From Coix lacryma-jobi var. lacryma-jobi (taxonomy: Eukaryota; Streptophyta; Magnoliopsida; Poales; Poaceae): a DNA stretch of 64,000 nt. The translations under genes were made by a program, and so were the position numbers. Below are positions 12,153 through 23,114 of this stretch, piece by piece. How positions within the stretch are numbered: position 1 is the stretch's first letter; the number at the start of each line of letters is the position of its first letter. Where the stretch lies: the NCBI GenBank assembly GCA_009763385.1, contig CM019822.1, positions 11,626,127 through 11,690,126 of the forward strand, read 5' to 3'. The notes beneath the pieces are model-generated. The model was not told where the DNA came from. It did no database searches and was given only the letters and a program-made list of their open reading frames with translations.

Positions 12153-13977
12153 TAATATACCTAGTCGATAGCAGTTGGTAGGAGCTGCCGAAACATAATT
12201 TTGCACTCTAAACTCTGAGGGTTTTTTATATATAATACATCAAACTCTGAAGCTTGGAAGTTCTTGAGGGTACACGTAGGCTAGGTAGCAAAAAGATGCA
12301 ACTATGGAATGCACTATGAGTTACATATCACGTAAAGTGATTCATGTTTGATTAAGTTTTTAGTAAATAATATTTATACTTATAAATTAAATAAACTTAT
12401 TACGAAAATATATTTTATAAGTAATCTAATGATATTTATTTAGTATCATAGATATTGTTATTTTTATTATAAAATTGGCTAAGTTAAAATACCAAACCAT
12501 GTTATTACGCTAGAATTGTATATTTTCTGGGGCGGAGGAGATACTGCTTATTAGGGTTTGGCCACCTTGATAAAAATATGACACTGACCTCACTGACATG
12601 AACCTGACCTGGCCTCACACATCGGCATACAGGCGCTGCATATATCTATTGCCGCAAAGACTTTCGCGTATAACAAACACGCCGTCGTCCCCTTCTCTTT
12701 CTTCGGCCCGCAGCTTCTTTTTTACTTCTCTCACGAGTAGTAGTAGTAGAAATGGCATGGTCGCATGGAGACGCCAACTCGAGCAAGGCAGCGGCGCGCC
12801 GGTGCACATGGTCTCATCATGCATGAGCATTGCCATAATCCCTTTGGGATCACGGTGACCACCTACACACAGTTGCTGTTGCTAACGAACTTGCTATCTG
12901 CTAGTACCAGTGCACTGCTGCTGATAGCCGCGTTGCCATTGTTGACCAAGAGAAGCTCATCCTCGATCATGCGTGTTCCCCATCCATCGGTCGGCCATCA
13001 GTGGTAGCTGGGATCGGACGATCACCGGAAAGCAGACGTGAACCACACACACTGGACACTGCCCTGGCAATAAGAGAGCACTCTGCCAGTCCCCATCCAT
13101 CTTCGGCAAGCTATAAACATAATAGTCATACAAGCGCCTATAGTGTAAGTACCTAACTTAGACACTTTAATTTGTTTTTTTACTTGCAAGTGAAGGTGGA
13201 TGTTTGACACTATTTTGATACAGGCCTGTTTTCAGGAGGCTGCTGGTTGCAGGCAAGCAGCAGAATGGTCGTCTCGATTTTTCTTAACCCGGCACATTCC
13301 ATTATCAGGAAGCTATTGCATAAAATTTATATATGTTCAAGTCATCGTATAATATACTTATAGTAGTATTGGTTGGGGCAGCATTATGCCATGATACGTG
13401 GCACCTGCATTCCATTTTTTAATGGAGGTGACAGCATCTATAAATAAAAGGCTACAAAGATTTCAAAACATGTGTCGTTGCAACTGACGATTTCAAGCTG
13501 GTGCGCTTGCAATTTGCATCGTGCCTGCTTGTAACTGTTTGAACTTTGAAGTGGGTCTTTTATACTGTACCGATATTAATTCTGATGCGTGGCATGGTGG
13601 CAAAACGTTTTTTAAATTTCTCTTCGTTATGATCAACTAATCTTCTTCTTCTTTTTTAAAAAAGAAATGATCAACTAATCTTCCAACATACCGTACTTGA
13701 TATCAAATGATCTGGCGGTGAGGCAAAGCTCCTCATGAGCAACAACGAACAAGACTTCAATTTGAACCAACAACCGTACGTCAATGTACCGTCGTGAAGC
13801 TTTCGTTTTGTAGCACCCTTTCTGTGGCAGATGTTGGTATTGCACAAAAGAAAGGGTAGTAGAAGATTCCCATACACATGAATACTCCCAAACACCCAAC
13901 ACACAAAAAGTTCTCTGTCTGCTCCAGCTGAATACAATACAGTAGATAGTCGAAGTTTGGTGCTCTATCAAAAATAC
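12153..13977. other. Intergenic spacer, no gene recognised
   Basis: AT-rich at 12160-12540, then mixed composition. A GGGGCGGAGGAGATA sequence near 12530 resembles one Stowaway end but no partner end was found. The frame at 12598-12858 (86 codons) has no recognisable content. Confidence 0.45.
13629..13683. repeat. 17-bp direct repeat flanking a 21-bp palindromic insert
   Basis: ATGATCAACTAATCTTC occurs at 13629-13645 and again, perfectly, at 13667-13683. The 21 bases between them contain the perfect palindrome TTCTTTTTTAAAAAAGAA. The structure matches a micro-insertion with target duplication. Confidence 0.65.
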
Positions 13978-14410
13978 TGCACATCTGCCTGATGAATGTT
14001 AGTGAGGTGTACAGTAGGCCCAGCGTCAGGTAAAAGGTTTACCTACCCTGAGGATCCAAACTAGCACAATCTGTTACTATTTAATTACTAGTAATATTCT
14101 TCACCTATGGAACAGGACATAGACTTTGAAAATGCTGAAGCGCCACCAATCGATGATGATCTTTCATGGTTTGGTGCTGTATGGAAAATAAAAGTTAGAA
14201 GCTGCACAACTGCTGAATGTTAGTGAGGTGTAGGCAGTAGGCCCATCATCAGATAGATATAGAAGGTTGACCTGAACAGCGGTGTGGACCGTGGATCCAA
14301 TCCAAACTACAATCTGTTACTAGTAGTAATATTCTCCCCCTATTGAACACGGCACATAGACTTTGGAAAAATGCTGAAGCGCCACCAATCGATCGATGTT
14401 CTTCCACAAG
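13978..14410. repeat. Diverged direct duplication, about 190-200 bp per copy
   Basis: The first copy (about 13978-14160) runs from CTGCACATCTGCCTGATGAA to GAAGCGCCACCAATCGATGA; the second (about 14201-14405) repeats the same order: TGTTAGTGAGGTGTA, CAGTAGGCCCA, GGATCCAA, CAATCTGTTACTA, ACATAGACTTTG, GAAGCGCCACCAATCGAT. Insertions such as GAACAGCGGTGTGGACC distinguish the second copy. It lies upstream of the PADRE gene. Confidence 0.7.
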
Positions 14411-14459
14411 AAATATAGTGAATGTAGACAAGCTTTAGCTGTCTGCTGATCAATTCACT

Positions 14460-15115
14460 TGCGACTTGGGAATCCTCTACCGGCCTACCGGACAAGCCGT
14501 GCAGGTGGAAGTGGAAACGCACGCCAGAAGAACTTCGGTAGCCGCCGGCGGTGTCCTGCTGCCGTTTGTCATGGACTCTACCGCCGCCGGAGCCACGGTT
14601 TTCGACGTACGTTCACGTTGGCCGGGGTGGACGGGACGTACGCCAGACGCAGCAGGGAGAGAGGCCAAAGACGCAAAATGGTCTATCCATCCGATGGAAC
14701 GACCGCCCTGGTCCGCACGACGCCCCGCGAAAAAGGCCGGTGATGATGAGGAATTCAAGTATAGGCATCCATCGCAGCGGTTTCACCGCGCCACTCGCCC
14801 AAATTCGGGTGCGTGCGCCGCGCACGACGCCGAGCCGAGCCGAACACCAACCACCGGTCCGCGCGCTCGGCAACTGACTCTTCTGCGCGGCCCATACACA
14901 GACGTGGCACTGTGGCAGGCCGCAGGGTAGAAAAAAAGAGAAAGAGCAGTGGGCCAGTGGGTGGGCTGGCTGGTCGCGGCATATACCACCACCTCGGCAC
15001 TGGAGCGGAGCGGTTGCTCTCGGCTCTCCCCTCTTTCTCTACCGCGCGCAGTCGTCCCCGGCCGGACTCGCTCGCGTCGCGTGCGCGGCCCACCCAGACC
15101 CAGCAGAGCAGCAGC
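14460..15115 (+). promoter_or_regulatory. Promoter and 5' leader of the PADRE-domain gene
   Basis: GC-rich sequence rises into the first exon. CATATACC at 14980-14987, about 130 nt before the ATG, is a weak TATA candidate. Overlapping open frames on both strands here are composition artefacts. Confidence 0.4.
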
Positions 15116-16234
15116 ATGGGGAACTGCCAGGCGGCGGAGCGGCGAACGTGCTGCTCCAGCACCCGGGCGGGCGGGTGGAGCGGCTCTACTGGTCCACCAG
15201 CGCCGCCGAGGTCATGCGCGCCAACCGGCCCTACGTCGCGCTCGTCACGCTCCGCGTCGCCGAGGAGCGGCAGGACGCCCCCGGCGGCGAGCGGCGCACC
15301 GTGCGCCTCACGCGCGTCAAGCTGCTCAGCCCAAGGAGACGCTGCTCCTCGGCCACGTCTACCGCCTCATCACCACCCACGGTGCGTGTGCCTACCCTGC
15401 GGCAGACTGATGAATAATGAATGAACACGCTGCTAACTCGCGCTGCGCTGCTGCAGAGGTGACCAAGGCGGTGCAGGCGAGGAGGAGGAGAAGCAGAGGA
15501 AAGCGCAGCAGCAGCTGGTGGAGTCGAGGCAGCAGGGCACGCCGAGGGGCGCGGCCGAGGAGGAGGAGGAGGACGACGACGAGGCAGCCTTGGACGCCAG
15601 CCTTGATCAGGTGATTATTACTGTACATGGATTAGGACTAGACTTTGCCTCTCCAATCCGATGCTCCCATGCACGCTCTCGCCATGACCCGTTCGCCTTT
15701 AATTGCTCTTTCTCAGCCTTCTGGGGTAGTTAGTTGTTCATCTTCTCGTGACTATCCTCATCGTCACTGGAATTTTTGCACTGTAGGAAAAAAACTGACA
15801 TAACTGAGAATTATAATCATAGCAAAAAAACTAATAATAAGTAAATAAAATACCACAATTTGAACATTCCAGGTGAAATGCATACAAGAAGATTGAAGTA
15901 TCTTTTTTAGGAGGGGGGAAAAAAGAAGTGTAGATAGCTAACTGATGGCTGATGCTGCTATAGCACCCAGAAGGAAGTACATCACTAGATTAGGGGATAA
16001 ATTAATAGCCGAGTTTCAACTAATGTCAGGTCCGGGGGAGAATCTTTTCCTTTTCCTACGGATTTTATTAACCACGTAACATGCAAAGGTTCCTTCTTCT
16101 GATTACTCACTCACTCTTCTGCTCTTCCCATCTGACTGCAGTTGGCGCGTCAGGACAACGGCAGCCGGAGCTCCAGTGCACGGCACCGGCAATGGCGGCC
16201 GTCGCTGCAGAGCATCGACGAGGCCACGAGCTGA
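15116..16234 (+). CDS. DUF4228/PADRE-domain protein, 3 exons, with frame-breaking indels
   Basis: Exons 15116-15381, 15457-15610 and 16142-16234 with GT-AG introns give about 170 codons, ending in ATS and TGA (16232-16234). The start MGNCQAAE, then VLLQHPGGRVERLYW and RLTRVKLL, and an acidic run followed by a short C-terminal tail, are typical of the DUF4228 (PADRE) family, small plant proteins with a disordered C-terminus often induced by stress or pathogens. Gly2 and Cys4 suggest N-myristoylation and palmitoylation, hence membrane attachment (inference). The frame breaks after MGNCQAAE (one G short near 15143), near 15332 (one C short) and near 15485 (one base short in a GGA run). Exon 3 is clean. 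As both host genes show the same kind of lesion, consensus error is more likely than gene death. Confidence 0.75.
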
Positions 16235-18058
16235 TATGATACGTCAGCTCCATATACACTCATACACCACACAACCGTAGGGCCGTAATCATTGACCGGT
16301 GGACCTGTATTTTCGGTGATCACCTGGCCTCGATTAGTTCATCGCAAGGGTTCTATTGGCCGGCCTACTATGCTACATTTGCACACTGTGATCGAGTTGG
16401 GAGTTTGACAGCCTGGGATGAGAGGACTGCTTCAGATCATGCAGCATGTAGCCTCGGATCCGTGTAAATTTCAGGTGTTTGTTAGTGAGACTGCTTTGTT
16501 TTTTTCCCCCTCCATACGGTTCGCACATCGAATCAGATATTAAGTAACAGATTAGAGTAGCGTACTGTTAGCTTTGCAACCAGACATGCCATGTACTTGC
16601 TACTCCTCTTGCAGATGGTCGGTGGGAATCGAGCGTATAGCTTTTGAGGATATCGCTGTGTTTCTTAGCATTCGCTGTTGGATGCCAAATAGGCCATCAT
16701 CATAACTCAGTGCCAATGATGCCGGCAGCAGTTGGTGGAATCATCGGAGCCTTTTTGGGTGGAAGCTCATCATGCGTATTATTCGCGTCGGCGACGATGC
16801 TTACCTTAGCTTAGCGCCTGTCCAGACGAATAGGCCCATGCACATTTGTTTAAGCCGTCGCTGATGCTGTAGAACAGGACAAACGGAAAGGGTTTTTCAC
16901 ATGCCTCTGAATCCTGCGATATTATGTTGTGCTGAAGAATACAGGGCTTTGTCTGACAGTGGCGGTAGATTAATGGCCAGTTGATGATGGTGTAGGCAGC
17001 CCACTGTGCTAACCACACAGCTCACCACAATTAATGCCGAATGGCCCTACCTGCTAACCACTTGCAATCGGCTCCAAGTTGAGTTCAGCTGCTGCCTGGT
17101 GCTGGCCATCGGCCGTCCTAGTTGGAGTATTCAACTACAAGCTTCCGCATCACTTGCATTGCAATTTGCACTCATCAGTCAAAATAAAGCACATCCACGG
17201 TTCGATATGCCAGCTTTCCTCATTCACCGTGGTGTGCCAGCTTTTGACTAGCCACCGCCCACCGCGCGTACGGTTTGCTGATCGACGTGTCTGTCGTTGG
17301 CCGAAAGGCGGAAGGAGCTGCCTGCCTTCTGCGTTGCTCCTCCTCCTCCTCCCCTCTGACCGTGAGCCTGTGATCCGAGAGATCGGAGTCCCGAGGAGGC
17401 ACTCCGACCTCCGACGGCATTTGGACAGGGAATGAAAAAAGGACGAGGGCATGAAGTGAACGACAAGTGATGGGCATGTCGCGCGGTTCGTCTTTTGTCT
17501 CTCTAATCTCGCTTTACTGATCATGTTCAGGATATCGAGTCACAAAGCTGCATCAGCAGCACGTGCCCTTGCTGACTGCAGATCAAAAGATTTTCTCTGC
17601 AAAAATGAGCAGCAAGCAAACAAACTACAGCGACCAGCGATGTATATATGTGCTTTCTAGAGAAGGAGTATATATAGTAAAAATTTGAACATAATTACTG
17701 TTTTTATAATTTTTAGAAGGTGCATTTTCATCCCCTAATCTCTATATGCATTTGTCATTGTGTATTATACAAACATACACTCCCCGTTTCAAAGAATACT
17801 TCCTCCGTTCCAAAAGTAATTCTAAACATGAATCTTTAATTTACAAAGTTTATCTAAAATCATATCAAAATTACATTTTTCTTGACCGAAAGTATAATAT
17901 AATACGCGATATGCCTTAGCAGTAAAGCCTACTGCATCTTTCCGAACCGCGATCCGGAACAAGCGTTCCAGGGACGTACAATCTTTCCTTTCCTTTTTCT
18001 TAATCCTATATATTCTCATGGCTAATCTCACCAAGTTATCTTTATTTTGAATTACCAG
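16235..18058. other. PADRE 3' region and intergenic spacer
   Basis: No gene recognised. A single Stowaway-like end (ACTTCCTCCGTTCCAAAAGT, about 17799-17820) has no partner. The GC-rich patch 17260-17440 gives open frames on both strands without recognisable content. At 18059 the retrotransposon block begins abruptly. Confidence 0.45.
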
Positions 18059-19165
18059 TGAAAGGACCGTGACGCCTAAGAGGCGGGGTGAATTAAGCAA
18101 CTTAAAACTTCTACTCTAAACCAAGGCCTCTAATTTCTACCTAGTCAAAATATATACAAGAAAGTAAACAATCTAATGTGCAACTAAGGTTTTGCTAGGT
18201 GTGTTTGCTATCTCTACCGCAAAAGGAGTTATGCAACCTAGTTTCCAGACCTATCAACTAGCAAGAGTAAGCTAGGAAAGGTAAAACACATAAACAAGGT
18301 AGCAATATAAATGCGGAAGCTAAATAGTGTGGTAGAGATACAAACTCTCATCGATGACTCCGGTATTTTTACCGAGATATCGAGAAGCGTACAAGCTTCC
18401 TCCTAGTCCTCGTTGGAGCCCCTGGCAAGGAATCCCTCGCAAGGGCCAAGCTCCCGGTCGGGTAACTCCGTGGATAGCTCCGGGACTTCCCCACGCGCAA
18501 GTGGATCTCCGGTTAAGCCACTCGTGGCAAAGCCTCTCTCGGATGCTCCCCGCCGTCTTCACTATCAAGTTTCTGGCCGAAGCGCCGCGGGCCTTGTTCC
18601 CTTCGGTACACGGAGGCGGCCACACCACAAACGCGGTTGGTGTGATCTCGCAAGACTACAAGTCCCGCCGATGTACAACAACGGTGCGCGCAAGCACCGG
18701 TAGATAAGAGGTTTTCAACCTCACTAAACACTAGGCCTAACACCTAGAGCAACGCAAAGCGATGGTCTAGCTAGCTTAAGCACTTCGCAAAGCACCTACA
18801 CTAATCACCTAGTATATCACTTGAGCACTTTGGTGGCTAGAGCAACTAAATATGTGTCTATGCACTTGGTTATACTTCCTTGAGCTTTAACCATCTGTTT
18901 TTGGCCGACCATGGGGGTATATATAGAGCCCCAAGCAAAATAGAGTTGTTGGACACCGAAGATGGACTTTCCTGCGTAGCATCAGACGCTCCAGACGGGA
19001 GCATCGGACGCGCGTCCGATGTCACATAACGGCTAGTTCTGCCGGCCTGGCACTGAGTCACATCGGACTCTGACATGCGTCCGATGCATGACCATCTGAC
19101 GCGTCCGATGCCCATAGAGCCTCTCTGGAACCTCTCTGTTCAGCCATCGGATGCTGGGACTGTAG
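18059..19165 (-). mobile_element. Sirevirus-type copia LTR (element A), interrupted
   Basis: It starts TGAAAGGACCGTGACGCCTA followed by a GAGGCGGGGTGAATTAAG block, the same layout as the LTRs of elements B and C (TG...GGCCTAGAGGGGGGTGAATAG), so by analogy the element runs on the minus strand. The LTR is cut at 19165 by element E; its other half lies beyond the window. A palindrome-rich tract at 18980-19155 is built on GCGTCCGATG units, with the perfect 20-bp palindrome CATCGGACGCGCGTCCGATG at 19002-19021. Confidence 0.7.
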
Positions 19166-20604
19166 TGTCGGGGGAACGCCAAAGGGGTACCCCCAATCAA
19201 AGCAAACAAATAGGTTAAACCTAGAACACAAATCAATAACGGACCAAACTAAGTCTAACCCCCTGAAAGGCCAACCCTCGAGACCTGCGACGCTGGTCCA
19301 CGGGCCCTCCAAGCCAAGCCTCGGGCGAACGCTCGCTTTCCGTCTCGCCCGAGGCCTCCAAGCCAGTTCTCGGGCGAACGTCGTTCTCCGTCTCGCCCGA
19401 GCCCTCCAAGCCAGGCCTCGGGCGGGCGCTCGTCTTCCGTCTCGCCCGAGCCCTCCGCGTCAGGCCTCGGGCGAACGCTCGTTCTCCGCCTCGCCCGAGC
19501 CTCCAAGCCCGCCTCGGGCGAAACGTCCGTTCTCCGCCTCGCCCGAGCCCTCCAAGCCAGGCCTCGGGCGAACGTCCGTTCTCCGTCTCGCCCGAGCCCT
19601 CCGCGCCAGGCCTCGGGCGAGCGCTCCTCTACACCTCGAGACCCCACGCGGGGACCTCGAGCCTCTCTGGCACAGCGGCCTATCCCTCGAGACGCGTTTT
19701 TGACCCCCTCGAGCGGTGCAGACGTAGGATGCCAGCCCCTACCGCGCATTTAATACATCCACCTACTCCAGTCACGTCCTCTGCAGCCCGACGTGTACCA
19801 CAGTAACCAGGGCAAAGTCAAGTCTCGTTTTCACCACAAGCATGGGCAAAAAGGCACCAACACAGCACTGTTCGACCATACCTTGCCTGTGCACGGGTCC
19901 CGTCCCGGTCACATCTCGAGACCCGGATTTCCGCTGTACGACCAGGCTCCCCGGAACTCGCCCATACCTGCGGGGACTCGAGCCCCCCGCAGGCGCCATC
20001 TCGAGGCCGGCTCCGCGCCCATTGAGCCCTAACTACTTTCATGCTATTGGAGGACAGGTACCCCAAGACCCGAGGGACCCCGCCGCGTCCTGTACGTTCC
20101 GGGATGGGTGCTGTACGGCTCCTACCTCGCCGCGCCACCACGCCCGCCCGCCCAGGATGGAAGCCACGCTTCAAGGACGCTTCAACAACAGCACGCCCAC
20201 GTCGGCTACAATGTCTTCGACAAGACAGATTTCCTACCCTTCTCTCCGTATGGGGCCGTACGCCCCGACACCTGTAATACCCTTGTGTAACCCTGGCTCC
20301 CCTTGCTCTATAAAAGGGGACACCAGGGCCCTCATTCAAGAGGACGGAGACAACTTCGGGAGACAACACACAAGTCCACACACAGGCACGAGTCCGGACT
20401 CCGGTCCACGCTCACTGAGCTTGTATTCGCCCCTGTACAAGCACTTAGGTGCAAGTAATACAAGAACATCCCCCCGCTGGACGTAGGGCCTTCTTTGCCC
20501 GAACCAGGATAAATCCTTGTGTCCTCTTGCATCACCATCCAGGAAGAGAAGCACGCGATCATATTACTCGTTGGTGTGATACCCCCGGGTACGAAACACC
20601 GACA
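19166..20604 (+). repeat. 5' LTR of gypsy element E
   Basis: It is 1,439 bp long with TGTCGG/CCGACA ends. Bases 19311-19630 are a tandem array of about 58-60 bp units built on GCCTCGGGCGAACG and CGCCCGAGCCCTCCA. A strong TATA box, CTATAAAAG at 20308-20316, marks the U3/R promoter, with transcription expected near 20340. The frames called in this region are not genes. Confidence 0.85.
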
Positions 20605-20605
20605 G

Positions 20606-20624
20606 TTGGCGCGCCAGGTAGGGG
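20606..20624 (+). other. Primer binding site of element E
   Basis: TTGGCGCGCCAGGTAGGGG begins one base after the LTR end. This is a common PBS form among grass gypsy elements; the matching tRNA was not determined. Confidence 0.75.
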
Positions 20625-20660
20625 TGCGCGTGTCCGAGTCATTTTCTCGCTATCTCCTGG

Positions 20661-22629
20661 ATGGCTTTTTCTACTCCTTCGTTCTCTGCCGGTGCCGTCG
20701 TCTGGTTCGGGAACCTTGAGTCCCTAGCCGCCGGCAACGGCAACGAGCTGACCCCGCTCTCCACGGAGGGCCCGAGCGGAAGGCGTGTCACACCACCCCC
20801 GCGGGGGCATGACGCGTCGTCTGCACACCACCACGTGTCGCCACTTCGCGAGCGGCGCCGTGGTCACCATCGTCGCCAGGCACAGGCAGTGCCGGCGGCA
20901 TACGCCCACTTCCCCGCGGCCGGCGCAGAATCCCCGAGGGGAAACCTGCCCGGCACGCGGCCGGCGACCTCCAGGCGCGGGCGCGCTCCCCCAGCAAGTT
21001 CGCGTCCGTCACACGTGCGGACCGCACGTCTGGTATCCCACCAGGGAGTGCTTCCAGCTCGAGGGGGTGGTGAGCGATGCGAGGATGACGACGACGACGA
21101 CGTCAGGCCAAAGCCCAACCTCGGAGCGCCCAACGACGTGGCTACGGCGGGCGGTTCGCGCGTTCAGGCAAGAAGCAAATCCTCGGCCTCGGTTGCACCA
21201 CCTCAACACGACGACAGCCGGGCGGCGCAACTCGCACAGGTGCGGGAGGCAATCACCAAGACCGAGGAGGAACGACAACGCCTGTTGCAGCTCCAGCAAA
21301 CTCTGATGCGGGAACCGCCCCAGCCTCGAGGAGCCGGAGCTCGAGGTCGGGCTCGAGATGCCCACCGACGGACCCTCGAGGATGGGGCGCCAGCCCGCCC
21401 CGAGGTGTGCTTCCCGCGAGCCGGGCAAAACGTGGTGGCGGCCGCAATGCTGCTCCGCGATCTGCCCACCGTCTCCAACCCCGACGCCAGACGCATGCTT
21501 GGGGAAGTAAAGAGCCTCCTCGAAACGGCCGCTGTGCAGATAGCCGAGAGCTCGGCCTCGCGCCAGCGCAGGGCAGCCTCGGAGAAGCCAGCAGACGCAC
21601 CCCGCAGCAAGCGCGAGACGTCGGTCCGCCAGCCGGACGCCCCTCAAGCCAGACTAGCCCAAAAGCGGGTCGCGGACAGCCGGCAAACCCTCGGGCCCCC
21701 GGGCCCCAGGGTCTTCGGCCGAGCCATCCGCAGCTCGACCCTCCCCGACCGCTTTCGACCACCGACCAACGTCGTAAAGTATGACGGTGAGGTCGAGCCC
21801 AAGCTCTGGCTCTCAGACTTCCGCCTAGGCTGCCAACTGGGCGGAGCGAAGGGCGACGACCGTGTGATCATACGCCAACTCCCACTTTACCTCTCGGACA
21901 CCGCCCGCCGGTGGGCTGCTCGAGGGCTCCCGCCGATCAGATCCACGACTGGGCCGACCTAGTCAGGGTCTTCGACAGGAATTTCAAAGGGACTTGTGCG
22001 CGCCCAGGCAACTCCTGGGATCTGCGACGTTGGAGGCAGGCAGCGGACGAACCCTCCGCGACTTCGCTCGGCGGTTCTCGAAGCAGCGCCTCGAGCTCCC
22101 TCACCTACCTGATAAGGAGGTCATCTCAGCGTTCCTCGCAGGCACGACGTGCCAAAAGCTGGTCCACGAAGTTAGGGCGCTACCGTCCCAGGACGATCGA
22201 AGACTTAATGGATCAGGTCACCAGCTTCGCCTCCGGCAACGAGGCAGTGGGGGCCTTCTTTGGCCACTCCGCGGGCCAAGGCGAAGGACAGAAGGCAAGG
22301 CACGACGACGAGGACGACGACGACGACGAAGAAGTGCGCGCGGGGCGCCCGCCGCAGACGAGCTGGCTAAGTCGGCACCCACGCACGACGCCGCCCCTCG
22401 AGCCGGACTCGGGGTCTCGACCTTCGACGCCCCACCTCGGGCCGGGCTCGGGGGCTCAACGTCCCTTCGACACCGCTCCTCGAGCCGGACTCGGAGGCTC
22501 GACCTTCGACGCCCCTCCTCGAACCGACTCGGGGGCTCGGCCTTCGACCTTCAGCGCTGCCCCACGAAAACAATTCCGAGCCCGACTCCAGCTCGGAACA
22601 TCGAACAACTACGTCGCTTCTATCCTTAA
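20661..22629 (+). pseudogene. gag: Gag of gypsy element E, frameshifted
   Basis: It starts MAFSTPSFSAGAVVWFGN at 20661. The N-terminal half is low-complexity, rich in R, A and P. The retrotransposon gag domain begins near 21750 (VVKYDGEVEPKLWLSDFRL, then RQLPLYLSDTARRW) and continues in other frames: PADQIHDWADLVRVF (from about 21932), LRDFARRFSKQRLELP (about 22050) and TIEDLMDQVTSFASGNEAV (about 22195). At least three single-base frame changes are therefore needed to read it through. An acidic run (DDEDDDDDEE, about 22300) precedes repeats of ARPSTFDAPPR type. No CCHC zinc knuckle is visible. Confidence 0.75.
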
Positions 22630-23110
22630 GTCAAGGCTTTGTTCATTTTGTTGCTTTGTACAAACATGTCAAATATGAATGAACAATCTCGTGCATTGGC
22701 TTTCATGTTGCCTGGCAGCATAAGGCAGCCTCGACCCTGCCTTGCTCAGGGTCGAGCCTCCCTCGGGGCTGACAGGGGGGTAACCGCCCCCCAGACTCCG
22801 GAAAAAATGCGTGTTTTCTTTTCAAAAAATTCGACCCTCGTCTCGACTCGTGCCTCGAGTGAACTAGCGACGTCTAAATCCCAAAATACCTCGAGCCTCC
22901 AAAGATCGGGAGGCGTCGACGTAGACGGCCACCTACGCCCCTGGGCTACGGTACCCTACCTACGCCTCCCTCGAGGGGCTCGCGACGTATCGAAGGAGTA
23001 CAGACTAAGTTAGCAGAAACTTGAGCTTAACAACAAAGAGAAGTGGTCAAACGCATTTGAAAGGAAAACAACCCCTTTAAACAAACAAGTCATATATACA
23101 TACGGGTATC
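22630..23110. other. Non-coding spacer between gag and the antisense gene of element E
   Basis: No coding content recognised on either strand. It separates the convergent gag (plus) and antisense gene (minus). Confidence 0.45.
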
Positions 23111-23114
23111 ATCG

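Noticed and set aside
12360..12535. AT-rich stretch ending GGGGCGGAGGAGATA, like a Stowaway end
   Set aside because: No matching inverted end or TA flank could be found on the left.
12598..12858. 86-codon frame in the intergenic spacer
   Set aside because: No recognisable residues, no splice or promoter context and a conflicting minus-strand frame.
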